Origin: CAVSJO01 sp963728445
GTDB taxonomy: Bacteria; Gemmatimonadota; Gemmatimonadetes; Longimicrobiales; RSA9
Direction: 5' to 3'
Assembly (NCBI GenBank): GCA_963728445.1
Contig: CAVSJO010000001.1
Coordinates: 248,001-312,000, forward strand
DNA: 64,000 bases
Shown here: piece by piece, positions 54,019 through 63,310 of the stretch
Layout: each line of letters begins with the position of its first letter
How positions within the stretch are numbered: the first letter of the stretch is position 1
Translations under genes and position numbers: made by a program
Notes under the pieces: generated by a model
What the model was told of the DNA's origin: nothing
The model's database searches: none
Seen by the model: only the letters and a program-made list of their open reading frames with translations

Positions 54019-55438
54019 CGGGGGGCGCACCCTGGGCGCCGGCGTCCCCGTGACCCTGTCCCTCGTCGGGCCCTTCGCCCGGCCCATCCGCGCGGGGCGG
54101 GGGGCCGGGCATCGGACCCGCTTCGGACCGCGGCGCCTTCTCCGGTGCGGCCTCGACCTCGCCACGGGCTGCCGTCTGGCGCTCGCCGGGCGTGCCGGGC
54201 TGCGGTGGCAGCCGGCGCAGCCGCACGCGCAGCACCTGCGAGCCGGTCGCCTCGGCGACCTCCATGCGGATGCCCTGGCGGTCGACGACCTCCCCCTCTT
54301 CGGGCACGCGGCCGAGCTCCTCGAGCAGGTAGCCGTTCAGCGACCGGTGCTCCAGCTGCGGAAGGGCGATGTTGAAGAAGTGGTTGATCTCGCGCAGGTC
54401 GGCGTCGCCCGCGGCCATCACCTCGTGGCGTGAGACGCGCACGATGGGATCGTAGGCGACGTCGGTCTCGTCCACGATCTCGCCCACGAGCTCTTCCAGC
54501 ACGTCCTCCAGGGTCACCAGGCCGTCCGTCCCTCCGTACTCGTCCACCACCACGGCCAGGTGGATGCGCCGGGTCTGGAAGTCACGGAGGAGCGTGGTGA
54601 GGGACAGGGAGCCGGGAACGATGAGCGGCTCCCGCGCAAGCTGCGTGAGACGGACGTCCCGCTGCCCCGCCACGAGGGCCTGGTACGCGTCCCGGATGTA
54701 GAGCACTCCCGTGATGTTGTCGATGGTCTCGTCGAACACGGGAACGCGGGAGTAGGGTACCGTACCGAGCTCGAGCGCGATGCCCGCGAGGGTCCGGGCC
54801 CCGTCCCAGGCGAACACGTCCACCCGGGGCGTCATGATGTCCCACACCCGCGTCTCGTCGAGACGGAAGACGCGCTCGATGAGCTGGCGCTCGGAGTCCT
54901 CGATCACCCCCTCGTCGTGGCCGAGGGCGGCGATCTCCCGGATCTGCCGCTCCGCGGCGCTGCCCGCGACGGTGTCCCTCGCCGAGCGCGGCTCGACGCG
55001 CCCGACCGCCGCCAGCACCGCCAGCACAGGAGCCAGGAGGCGCGTTGCCGATTCCAGCATCGGAGCCATCACCAGCGCGATCCGCACGCTGTAGTGGGCG
55101 CTGAGCTGCATCGGCACCAGATCCGCCACCACGCCCAGCAGGACCGCGGCTACCACGATCCCGAGAACCAGCCCGGGAATGCCCAGCGCCATGTGGCCGA
55201 CCCAGGCCGCCAGCCCCGCCGCGAAGGCGGCCGCCGTGGCGTCGCCCGTGTGGAGGAGCACCAGCACTCGCTCAGGGTGGCTGCGCAGCCGGTCCACGGC
55301 GCCCGCGCCCTGGAAGCCCTCGTCCACGAGGGTGCGGATGCGGGCGTCGCCGAGAGAGAAGAGCGAGAACTCGGCGGTGGAGAAGAGGGCCGAGAGGACG
55401 AGCGCGATCAGGGCGCCGGCGAGTGGTGGGATCACCAC
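54011..55438 (-). CDS. CNNM/CorC (HlyC-type) family membrane protein
   Basis: 475 residues from GTG 55438, with GGAGGCCGAA upstream. A DUF21/CNNM membrane domain (~1-145, about four helices) opens with TAEFSLFSLGDARIRTL. A CBS pair (~190-320) includes MTPRVDVFAWDG and HLAVVVDEYGGTDGLVTLEDVLEELVGEI (in parts). A CorC_HlyC domain (~335-415) follows. The last ~60 residues are Pro/Gly/Glu-rich and disordered. Family members are linked to Mg2+ (and Co2+) efflux or tolerance. Confidence 0.92.
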   Translation of the reverse strand: MVIPPLAGALIALVLSALFSTAEFSLFSLGDARIRTLVDEGFQGAGAVDRLRSHPERVLVLLHTGDATAAAFAAGLAAWVGHMALGIPGLVLGIVVAAVLLGVVADLVPMQLSAHYSVRIALVMAPMLESATRLLAPVLAVLAAVGRVEPRSARDTVAGSAAERQIREIAALGHDEGVIEDSERQLIERVFRLDETRVWDIMTPRVDVFAWDGARTLAGIALELGTVPYSRVPVFDETIDNITGVLYIRDAYQALVAGQRDVRLTQLAREPLIVPGSLSLTTLLRDFQTRRIHLAVVVDEYGGTDGLVTLEDVLEELVGEIVDETDVAYDPIVRVSRHEVMAAGDADLREINHFFNIALPQLEHRSLNGYLLEELGRVPEEGEVVDRQGIRMEVAEATGSQVLRVRLRRLPPQPGTPGERQTAARGEVEAAPEKAPRSEAGPMPGPPPRADGPGEGPDEGQGHGDAGAQGAPPGG

Positions 55439-55478
55439 TTCGGCCTCCGGCTTCCGTCGGGCTCGCCTCTACTTCGGT

Positions 55479-56507
<1,029 letters not shown>

Positions 56508-56548
56508 CCCGACTCGCCTTCCGTTCCGTGCGGGAAGCCCGCCGAGCC

Positions 56549-57064
56549 TCAGCCCCCGGGCACCTCGAAATCGCGTGTCTGCTCCACGGCCGCGTTCGCC
56601 GTGGTCACCCGCCCCACCGCCGTGAAGCGGCCGCCCGTCGCGGGCGGCCGCCACCCGGCAGTATACGTCAACGTCGCACCCGGCTCCAGCACCTCACGCC
56701 CCAGGGCCTGTGTGAACATCCGGCCCTCGGACCAGCGCCAGACCTCCCTGCCGCTGCCGTCCTTCACGACGAAGTCGTAGCGCTGACCGGACCTGAACTC
56801 CAGACGGACCGTGTCTTCCGAGGCGTTCGTCACGTGCAGCGCCAGCAGCATGCTGTCCGGCCGTACTGCGACCTCCAGCGACGACGCCAGACCCCGTCGC
56901 GCGCCCGTCGCATCCTCGTTGCCCGCCATGGCAGAGTCCCGTCCGGCTCCCTCTCCGTCAGCCGCGCCCGCCGATCGACCCGCCGGCGAGCACGCCACGA
57001 GCAGCAGCACCGTCGTCACCACCGGCAGCCACGCCCCCGTCCTCATCGTATCGGCCCGCTCCAT
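56549..57064 (-). CDS. BsuPI-domain (proteinase-inhibitor-like) lipoprotein
   Basis: 171 residues from ATG 57064, with GGGGAG at good spacing. The signal peptide has lipobox VLLLVAC. After a Gly/Ala/Asp linker, residues ~60-165 form a beta-sandwich with LLALHVTNASEDTVRLEFRSGQRYDFVVKDGSGREVWRWSEGRMF (in parts), typical of the BsuPI intracellular proteinase inhibitor domain. Here the domain is exported. Inhibitory activity is not established. Confidence 0.85.
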   Translation of the reverse strand: MERADTMRTGAWLPVVTTVLLLVACSPAGRSAGAADGEGAGRDSAMAGNEDATGARRGLASSLEVAVRPDSMLLALHVTNASEDTVRLEFRSGQRYDFVVKDGSGREVWRWSEGRMFTQALGREVLEPGATLTYTAGWRPPATGGRFTAVGRVTTANAAVEQTRDFEVPGG

Positions 57065-57495
57065 AGTCGCGCTCCCCGTTGGATTGGCGTACCGGCGTTC
57101 CGGCCCCCTCCGCGCATGCGGGCGCCGCGCCGCCCGCGCCGCGTCCGCGCCGGGCACAGGCTCGCCCGCGACCCCCGCAGGGGCGCCCGCGGCCCTCCAC
57201 GTCAGGGCCCTGCGGCCGGCAAGGCCTCCAGCTAATGTGTCGGGCGCGGGCGTACAACGTGCAAGTTCGAGGCCCCGTGCCGCCATCGACGGTGGCACCC
57301 GGAAGGTCGGTCCGGGCGCTCTCCAGGCGGTCTGCGGGCGGTCTCCGGGCGCCGTCGCAGGCGGTGCGGATCGCTGGCCGCGGGCGCGTCGCGGGCCGAA
57401 TGCGCGGGCGTGCCGCAGCGCCGTGGGCGGCGCTTGCGAAAATTTTCACAAGCATGTACGTTTTACCCGACTCGGAGCCGGACCGGAGCGCCTGC
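57065..57495. other. Divergent intergenic region before the ATP synthase operon
   Basis: 431 bp, very GC-rich, with no plausible gene in either strand. The one AT-rich patch (57435-57475) holds the Rex-like operator at 57433-57452. A weak -35/-10 pair overlaps it: TTGCGA at 57434, then TACGTT at 57457 after 17 bp. Confidence 0.7.
57433..57452 (+). promoter_or_regulatory. Rex-type operator upstream of the ATP synthase operon
   Basis: CTTGCGAAAATTTTCACAAG is an 18/20 palindrome. Its core differs at one base from the Rex (NADH/NAD+-sensing repressor) consensus TTGTGAAAnnTTTCACAA. It overlaps the only promoter-like sequence, 44 nt before the atpZ ATG. Rex control of atp genes is known in actinobacteria. 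No rex gene is in the window. Confidence 0.7.
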
Positions 57496-57765
57496 ATGAC
57501 CGAACGAAGAGGTCGGACGGGAGGGAAGCGGGCGGACGGCCCCGAGGCGGGAGACGCGCTCGGTGCGGCGGCGACGCTGGTGCTTGCGATGCTGCTGTTC
57601 CTGTGGATCGGCAGCCGCTTGGACCGGTGGCTCGGGACGACGCCGCTGCTGACGCTGCTCCTGACGCTGGTGGGCGCCGCGGGCGGGTTCTGGTACATGT
57701 ACGTGCACCTGGTCGTGGAGCCGGAGCGGCGGCGGCGGGAGCGCGAGTCGGACCGGGACGAATGA
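57496..57765 (+). CDS. atpZ: AtpZ/AtpI-family F0 assembly protein
   Basis: 89 residues from ATG 57496; ATG 57454 is in frame but lies against the Rex site and lacks a ribosome binding site. A basic N-terminus, then two membrane helices (AAATLVLAMLLFLWIGSRLDRWL and LLTLLLTLVGAAGGFWYMYV, in parts) match AtpZ, with the GSRLDRWLGTTPLLTLL motif. Thought to help c-ring assembly or Mg2+ supply. ATGA overlap with the next gene. Confidence 0.8.
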   Translation: MTERRGRTGGKRADGPEAGDALGAAATLVLAMLLFLWIGSRLDRWLGTTPLLTLLLTLVGAAGGFWYMYVHLVVEPERRRRERESDRDE

Positions 57766-58118
57766 AGGCGTGGAGCCGGTATGCCGGCGCGACGGCGGTG
57801 CTCGGCGCGGGACTCGGAGCGCTGGTGGCGTGGGTGGTGCCGGGGCGGGACGCCGGGTCGGTGTGGGTGGCGGCTGGTGTGGCGTGGGCGGCCCAGCTCG
57901 TGGCGTTCGGAGCGCTCGTGCGGGTGCGGCACCGGCCGGAATCGTTCATCGGCGGATGGGTGGGCGGCATCGCGGTGCGTGCGGTTGCGGTGGTGGGGCT
58001 GGCGATCGCGGTGAGCCGGAGCGAGGCGCTGGTGGCGGAGCCGGCGCTGATGGCGGCCGTGGGTTTCCTGTTCGTGATGACGCTGTTGGAGCCGATTTTT
58101 CTTCGGATCGCGGAGTGA
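57762..58118 (+). CDS. atpI: ATP synthase protein I-like membrane protein
   Basis: 118 residues from ATG 57762. Four hydrophobic segments and little else, matching AtpI by size, topology and position between atpZ and atpB. Sequence motifs are weak, so the assignment is mainly positional. Its TGA overlaps the atpB ATG. Confidence 0.6.
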   Translation: MKAWSRYAGATAVLGAGLGALVAWVVPGRDAGSVWVAAGVAWAAQLVAFGALVRVRHRPESFIGGWVGGIAVRAVAVVGLAIAVSRSEALVAEPALMAAVGFLFVMTLLEPIFLRIAE

Positions 58119-58999
58119 TGGCACCACTGGGAATGCTGGCGCAAGCCGCCGGGGACGCGGGCGGCTTCGACGTCAAGGAAATGATCATGCACCACCTGGC
58201 TGATTCCCACGAGTGGGAAGCGCCGTGGGGCGTGGTGCACCTTCCGGTGTGGCGCGTGCAGGTGGGCTCGCTCGTGCTCGACGTGTCGATCACGAAGCAC
58301 GTCCTGTTCATGCTGGTCGCGGCGGTGTTCGTGACGATCGCGCTGGTGGTGGCGGCGCGGAGCGCGGATCGCCGGCACAGGGAGGGAGCCCATCGGGGTC
58401 CGCGCGGTTCCGGGAATGTAGTGGAGGCGTTCATCCTCTACCTGCGGGACGAGGTCGTGCTGCCGAACGTCGGACCGCACGGCGAGCGGTACGTCCCCCT
58501 GATCGTGACCTTCTTCTTCTTCATCCTGCTCTGCAACCTGCTGGGGCTGCTGCCGTGGGGCTCGACGCCGACGGGGAACGTGTCGGTGACGGCGGCGCTG
58601 GCGGTGGTGACGTTCGTGGTGGTGGAGGTGAGCGGGATGAGGGCGCTGGGCGCGAAGGGATACCTGCGAACGATCTTCTACGCGCCGGAGGGGCTGCATC
58701 CGGTGGGGGCGGGGCTGCTCCTGATCGTGATGACGCCGATCGAGTTCCTGGGCAAGCTGACGAAGCCGTTCGCCCTGGCGATCCGGCTCTATGCGAACAT
58801 GATGGCCGGGCACGCGGTCGTGCTGGCGATGACGGGACTCGCGGTGCTGGCGACGCTGGCCAGCTCGCTGTGGATCGCGCCGGCGCCCGTGGTGATGGCG
58901 GTGGCGATCATGGTGCTGGAGATCTTCGTCGGCTTCCTGCAGGCGTACATCTTCGCCATGCTGTCGGCGGTCTTCATCGGACTGATCCGCGCGCACTGA
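58118..58999 (+). CDS. atpB: ATP synthase F0 subunit a
   Basis: 293 residues from ATG 58118; GTG 58115 is possible. Proton half-channel subunit. Helices 4-5 contain EFLGKLTKPFALAIRLYANMMAGH with the essential Arg (AIRL) facing the c-ring, and the C-terminal FLQAYIFAMLSAVFIGLI is typical. Followed by a 278-bp gap, longer than usual, before atpE. Confidence 0.96.
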   Translation: MAPLGMLAQAAGDAGGFDVKEMIMHHLADSHEWEAPWGVVHLPVWRVQVGSLVLDVSITKHVLFMLVAAVFVTIALVVAARSADRRHREGAHRGPRGSGNVVEAFILYLRDEVVLPNVGPHGERYVPLIVTFFFFILLCNLLGLLPWGSTPTGNVSVTAALAVVTFVVVEVSGMRALGAKGYLRTIFYAPEGLHPVGAGLLLIVMTPIEFLGKLTKPFALAIRLYANMMAGHAVVLAMTGLAVLATLASSLWIAPAPVVMAVAIMVLEIFVGFLQAYIFAMLSAVFIGLIRAH

Positions 59000-59277
59000 T
59001 CCGCGCACGCGTGGCGGGCAGGCGGACGGAGCGGGCGGAGGACTGCGAAGCAACAGGAGCTGGAAGCAACAGGCGAGCGCGTCCGCGGTGGCGCGCCTTC
59101 GGGAGGGCGGAGTCCCCAGCGCTCCCGTCGTAACGTACCCGGCCAGGGGCCGGGGAAATCCGTGCGGTCGGGGAAGCCGACCGGGAAGCGGTGTCGTCGG
59201 GTCCGGGCGTTCAGGGGCGACCGGGCGGGGCGGGGGGACGGATCACGAGAACACCCTGACGACAACGGAGGAAGCAC
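59000..59277 (+). other. atpB-atpE intergenic region
   Basis: 278 bp without a plausible gene. It holds an 11-nt direct repeat, GAAGCAACAGG at 59047 and 59063 (period 16), a 7-bp stem (CGGTCGG/CCGACCG, 59165-59183) and the strong atpE ribosome binding site GGAGGAAG just before 59278. No clear promoter. Confidence 0.6.
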
Positions 59278-59544
59278 ATGAGCATCATGGCGATGCTGCA
59301 GGACGGCGTGACGGCGAACCCGGAGGCGGCCCGTGGCTTCATGGCCCTGCTGGGCAAGGGCCTCGGTGCCGGGCTGGCGGCGATCGGAGCGGGGATCGGC
59401 ATCGGCCGGATCGGCGGGCAGATGACGGAGGCGATGGCGCGGCAGCCGGAGATCCTCGGCAACATCCAGACGGGTGCCATCATCCTCGCGGCGCTCATCG
59501 AGGGCGTGGCGCTGTTCGCGGTGGTGATCGCGTTCCTGATCTAG
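59278..59544 (+). CDS. atpE: ATP synthase F0 subunit c
   Basis: 88 residues from ATG 59278, behind GGAGGAAGCAC. A helical hairpin: Gly/Ala-rich helix 1 (LGAGLAAIGAGIGIGRIGGQ), polar loop ARQPE, helix 2 with the ion-carrying Glu75 (AALIEGVALFAVV). Gly76 after the Glu, rather than Ser/Thr, points to protons rather than Na+. Flanked by a long 5' gap and an intercistronic hairpin, which may raise its expression to match c-ring stoichiometry. Confidence 0.97.
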   Translation: MSIMAMLQDGVTANPEAARGFMALLGKGLGAGLAAIGAGIGIGRIGGQMTEAMARQPEILGNIQTGAIILAALIEGVALFAVVIAFLI

Positions 59545-59558
59545 ACGCGGTGTCGGGA

Positions 59559-59586
59559 GCCGGCCGGGGCGGGTGTCCCGGCCGGC
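59559..59586 (+). terminator. Intercistronic hairpin between atpE and atpF
   Basis: Perfect 10-bp stem GCCGGCCGGG / CCCGGCCGGC with an 8-nt loop, 14 nt after the atpE stop and 31 nt before atpF. No U-tract. More likely a mRNA-stabilising or attenuating element than a full terminator, since the operon must continue. Confidence 0.6.
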
Positions 59587-59617
59587 ACGCGACTCCTCGA
59601 ACCCGTAACGAGATCGA

Positions 59618-60187
59618 ATGAACCTACTGTTGATCGCCCTGCAGGCCGAGCCGGCGGAATCGGCGCCCCAGGTCTTCAATCTGAGCCTGGGCACGTCGTT
59701 CTGGACGCTCGTGATCTTCCTGATCCTGCTCGTGATCCTGGCGAAGTTCGCCTTCCCGCCGATTCTGGGGTATGCGGAGGCGCGGGAGAAGCGGATCCAG
59801 GAGAGCCTGGACGCGGCGCGGCGGGAGCGGGAAGAGGCGGAGCGGCTGGTGGAGGAGCAGAAGCAGGCGCTGGCCGAATCGCGACAGCAGGCGCAGGATC
59901 TGGTCGCGGAGGGTCGCCAGGCGGCGGAGCGCGTGCGGCAGGACATGCTTCAGGAAGCGCGGCGGGAGCAGGAATCGCTGCTCGAGCGCGCCCGTGAGGA
60001 GATCGAGCGGGAGCGGGAGCGGGCGGTGGAGTCGCTGCGCAAGGAGGCCGTGGACCTGGCCCTCGCGGCCGCGAGCAAGCTGATGCAGACGCGGCTCGAC
60101 GCCGACGAGGACCGCCGGCTGGTGAAGGAGTTCCTGGCCGAGCTGGAGAGCGAGGGCGACGGCGCCGGAGCGATGCGCAGTGCGTGA
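59618..60187 (+). CDS. atpF: ATP synthase F0 subunit b
   Basis: 189 residues from ATG 59618. A single N-terminal membrane helix (FWTLVIFLILLVILAKFAFPP) precedes a long charged coiled coil (~60-175) that forms the peripheral stalk. An N-terminal extension of ~25 residues precedes the membrane helix. The 3' end overlaps atpH by eight bases. Confidence 0.95.
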   Translation: MNLLLIALQAEPAESAPQVFNLSLGTSFWTLVIFLILLVILAKFAFPPILGYAEAREKRIQESLDAARREREEAERLVEEQKQALAESRQQAQDLVAEGRQAAERVRQDMLQEARREQESLLERAREEIERERERAVESLRKEAVDLALAAASKLMQTRLDADEDRRLVKEFLAELESEGDGAGAMRSA

Positions 60188-60734
60188 GTCGATGGTCAGT
60201 CGCAGCTACGCCGAGGCCCTCTTCGAGCTCGGCGAGCGGCACGGTCAGCGGGCCGACTTCGAGACGGCGACGGAAGAGCTCGGGACGCTGCTGCGGGAGA
60301 ACCCCCGCGTCCGGCTCTTCCTCGACTCCCCGAAGGTGGAGCTGGAGCAGAAGAAGGAAGTGCTGCGCACGGCGTTCGAAGGTCGCGTCCCGCCGCTCTT
60401 CCTGAACTTCGTGCTGGTCGTGCTGCAGAAGCGGCGACAGCGGCTGCTGCAGGAGATCGCGGACGAGTACCGGGCGATCCTGGACGAAGCGCTGGGGCGG
60501 GTGCGCGTGAACGTGACGCTGGCCACCGAGCCCGACGAGCGCAGCGAGGAAGACATGGCGGCGGAGCTGTCCCGCATCCTGGGGCGGACCGTCATCCCGC
60601 AGGTGCGGGTGGACCCGTCGATCGTCGGCGGCATCGTCGTGCGATTCGGCGACCGGGTGCTGGACGCTTCGCTGCGGCGCCGACTCCTGTCGCTGCGCCG
60701 GAGCATGATGAACGTGGAGCTGCCGGGCGCGTAG
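60180..60734 (+). CDS. atpH: ATP synthase F1 subunit delta
   Basis: 184 residues from GTG 60180, chosen because the N-terminus MRESMVSRSYAEALFEL then aligns with other delta subunits; ATG 60192 is the alternative. Connects the peripheral stalk to F1. The C-terminal IVGGIVVRFGDRVLDASLRRRL is the OSCP/delta signature. Confidence 0.94.
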   Translation: MRESMVSRSYAEALFELGERHGQRADFETATEELGTLLRENPRVRLFLDSPKVELEQKKEVLRTAFEGRVPPLFLNFVLVVLQKRRQRLLQEIADEYRAILDEALGRVRVNVTLATEPDERSEEDMAAELSRILGRTVIPQVRVDPSIVGGIVVRFGDRVLDASLRRRLLSLRRSMMNVELPGA

Positions 60735-60767
60735 CCTGGAGCAGAGAACAAGGGAACCGGATCGAAC

Positions 60768-62420
60768 ATGGCGAGCACAGAGACGCACCTGCGGCCGAGC
60801 GAGATCAAGGACGTCCTCCTCAACCAGATCGAGCACTACGAGGAGGAGCTCCGGGTCGAGGAGGTCGGAGAGGTCCTGGAGGTCAAGGACGGCGTGGCCC
60901 GCATCTACGGGCTGACCAAGGCGATGGCCAGCGAGATGCTCGAGATCACGTCGGGCGAAACCGGCGAGTCGGTGAGCGCGCTGGCGCTGAACCTTGAGGA
61001 AGACAACATCGGCTCGGTCGTCATGGGCGACTGGACGCACATCCAGGAGGGCGACGTCGTCCGCCGGACGGGGCGCGTCCTGGACATCCCGGTCGGCGAC
61101 GCCTACCTGGGCCGCGTTGTCGATCCGCTGGGCGAGCCGATGGACGGGAAGGGCGCCATCGAGACGACGGAGCGCCGCATGATCGACGTCGTCGCTCCGG
61201 GCATCGTGCTGCGGCAGCCGGTGAAGGAGCCGCTGCAGACGGGGCTCAAGGCGATCGACTCGATGATCCCCATCGGCCGTGGCCAGCGCGAGCTGATCAT
61301 CGGCGACCGGGGCACGGGAAAGACAGCCATCGCCCTGGACACGATCATCAACCAGAAGGGCGGCGACCTGGTCTGCGTCTACTGCGCCATCGGCCAGCGG
61401 GCGGGGAAGGTGGCCAGCGTGGTGGAGACGCTCCGGGAGCACGGAGCGCTCGACTACACCATCATCGTCGCGGCGAACGCGTCGGATCCGGCGCCGATGC
61501 AGTACATCGCGCCGTACGCAGCGGCGGCGCTGGGGGAGTACTTCATGTGGCAGGGCCGGCACGCGCTGGTGGTGTACGACGACCTGACGAAGCAGGCCCA
61601 GGCGTACCGGCAGCTCTCGCTGGTGCTGCGGCGGCCGCCCGGGCGCGAGGCCTACCCGGGCGACGTCTTCTACCTCCACTCCCGCCTGCTGGAGCGTGCC
61701 GCGAAGCTGTCGAAGGAGCAGGGCGGAGGCTCCCTGACGGCGCTGCCGATCGTGGAGACGCAGGCCGGTGACGTGTCGGCCTACATCCCGACGAACGTCA
61801 TCTCCATCACCGATGGGCAGATCTTCCTGCAGTCGGACCTGTTCTACTCCGGCGTACGGCCGGCGGTGAACGTGGGCATCTCGGTCTCCCGCGTGGGCGG
61901 CTCGGCGCAGATCAAGGCCATGAAAAAGGTCGCCGGGCGGTTGAGGCTCGACCTGGCCCAGTACCGGGAGCTGGAGGCGTTCTCCCAGTTCGGCTCGGAG
62001 CTGGACGCGGCGACGCAGCGCCAGTTGGGACGCGGTGAGCGGACGGTCGAAATCCTGAAGCAGCCGCAGTACCGGCCGATGGCGGTGGAGCAGCAGATCA
62101 TGGTGATCTTCGCCGTGACGCGCGGCTTCCTCGACCAGGTGCCGGTGGACCGGATCCGGGAGTGGGAGGCCGGCTTCCACGGCTTCATGCGGGAGCGGCG
62201 GCCCGAGGTCGGCGAGAAGATCCGCGAGGTGCGCGAGCTCACCGACGAGGTCGAGAAGATGCTCACGGAGGCCATCGAGGAGTACTCCGCCGAGTTCTCG
62301 AGCCAGCCCCGGGGCGGCGCCGCCCGGAGCACGCGGTCATCGGAGCGGATGGCTTCGGACGCGGCGGCTTCGGAGGCGTCCTCGAGCGGCAGCGCAGACG
62401 CCGGGAGCCCGCTGGTCTGA
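60768..62420 (+). CDS. atpA: ATP synthase F1 subunit alpha
   Basis: 550 residues from ATG 60768. Non-catalytic nucleotide site with P-loop GDRGTGKT, where Gly replaces the usual Gln (GDRQTGKT). The domain signature PAVNVGISVSRVGGSAQ is present. A ~40-residue Ser/Ala/Arg-rich C-terminal extension exceeds the usual ~510 residues. The stop overlaps the atpG ATG (TGATG). Confidence 0.97.
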   Translation: MASTETHLRPSEIKDVLLNQIEHYEEELRVEEVGEVLEVKDGVARIYGLTKAMASEMLEITSGETGESVSALALNLEEDNIGSVVMGDWTHIQEGDVVRRTGRVLDIPVGDAYLGRVVDPLGEPMDGKGAIETTERRMIDVVAPGIVLRQPVKEPLQTGLKAIDSMIPIGRGQRELIIGDRGTGKTAIALDTIINQKGGDLVCVYCAIGQRAGKVASVVETLREHGALDYTIIVAANASDPAPMQYIAPYAAAALGEYFMWQGRHALVVYDDLTKQAQAYRQLSLVLRRPPGREAYPGDVFYLHSRLLERAAKLSKEQGGGSLTALPIVETQAGDVSAYIPTNVISITDGQIFLQSDLFYSGVRPAVNVGISVSRVGGSAQIKAMKKVAGRLRLDLAQYRELEAFSQFGSELDAATQRQLGRGERTVEILKQPQYRPMAVEQQIMVIFAVTRGFLDQVPVDRIREWEAGFHGFMRERRPEVGEKIREVRELTDEVEKMLTEAIEEYSAEFSSQPRGGAARSTRSSERMASDAAASEASSSGSADAGSPLV

Positions 62421-63301
62421 TGGCGAAGGGACGGGAGCTCAAGGGGCGCATCCGCTCCATCGAGAAGACGCGGCAGATCACGCGCACGATGGAGCTGGTC
62501 GCGACGTCGAAGCTGAAGCGGCTGGCGGACCTCGTGCACGCGGCGCGGCCGTACTCCGAGCGCCTCTCCGACGTCATCAGCCGACTGCTCGACCCGGAGC
62601 TGCAGGAGCGTTTTCCGCTGCTCCGCCGGCCGAAGTCGGAGGAGCGGGCGGCCATCCTCCTGCTCACGTCGAACCGGGGGCAGGCCGGCGCCTTCAACGT
62701 GAACCTGATCCGGGAGACCCGGGGCCTGCTCAAGCGGCTGGAGGGGGCGGGCACGGAGACCGAGCTCCACGTGGTCGGCAAGAAAGGGATCAGCTACTTC
62801 CGCTTCCACAAGCGCCCGATGGCGTCCCAGTGGACCGAGATCCCGGATCGGCGTACCCCGGAGCACGCGGCCGGGCTCGTCAACGATCTCATCGAACGCT
62901 TCGCGGCCGGACGACTGGACGCGGTCTACGTGATCTACGCCCAGTTCCGTTCCGCCATGTCGACGCCGCCGGCCGTCATGCAGGTCCTGCCGGTGAAGCC
63001 CCCGTCGCGTGAGTCGGCCGAGGAGAACGCCGCACAGCGCGCCCCGAACTACATCCTCTCGCCGTCGGCCGACGAGATCGTCGGCCGGCTGCTGCCGCTC
63101 TACGTGCGCAACAGCGTCTACCGAGCGCTCGTGGAGACCGCCGCCGCCGAGCAGGGCGCCCGACGGACGGCCATGAAGAACGCGACCGACAACGCCGGCG
63201 AGATGCTCGACCGGTTCCGGCTCGAGTACAACCGCGCACGCCAGGCCCAGATCACGCAGGAGATCGCGGAGATCGTGGGCGGCGCCGCGGGACTGGAATA
63301 G
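62420..63301 (+). CDS. atpG: ATP synthase F1 subunit gamma
   Basis: 293 residues from ATG 62420. The rotor shaft: N-terminal helix GRIRSIEKTRQITRTMELVATSKL and C-terminal helix with ARRTAMKNATDNAGEMLDRF and NRARQAQITQEIAEIVGGA, both diagnostic. Central Rossmann-like domain between. Ten bases separate it from atpD, including AGGAG. Confidence 0.96.
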   Translation: MAKGRELKGRIRSIEKTRQITRTMELVATSKLKRLADLVHAARPYSERLSDVISRLLDPELQERFPLLRRPKSEERAAILLLTSNRGQAGAFNVNLIRETRGLLKRLEGAGTETELHVVGKKGISYFRFHKRPMASQWTEIPDRRTPEHAAGLVNDLIERFAAGRLDAVYVIYAQFRSAMSTPPAVMQVLPVKPPSRESAEENAAQRAPNYILSPSADEIVGRLLPLYVRNSVYRALVETAAAEQGARRTAMKNATDNAGEMLDRFRLEYNRARQAQITQEIAEIVGGAAGLE

Positions 63302-63310
63302 GAGAACGTG

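Noticed and set aside
53616..54500. Arg/Pro-rich plus-strand open frames opposite the dehydratase and CNNM-type genes
   Set aside because: Low-complexity composition typical of antisense GC-rich DNA; no ribosome binding sites or domains.
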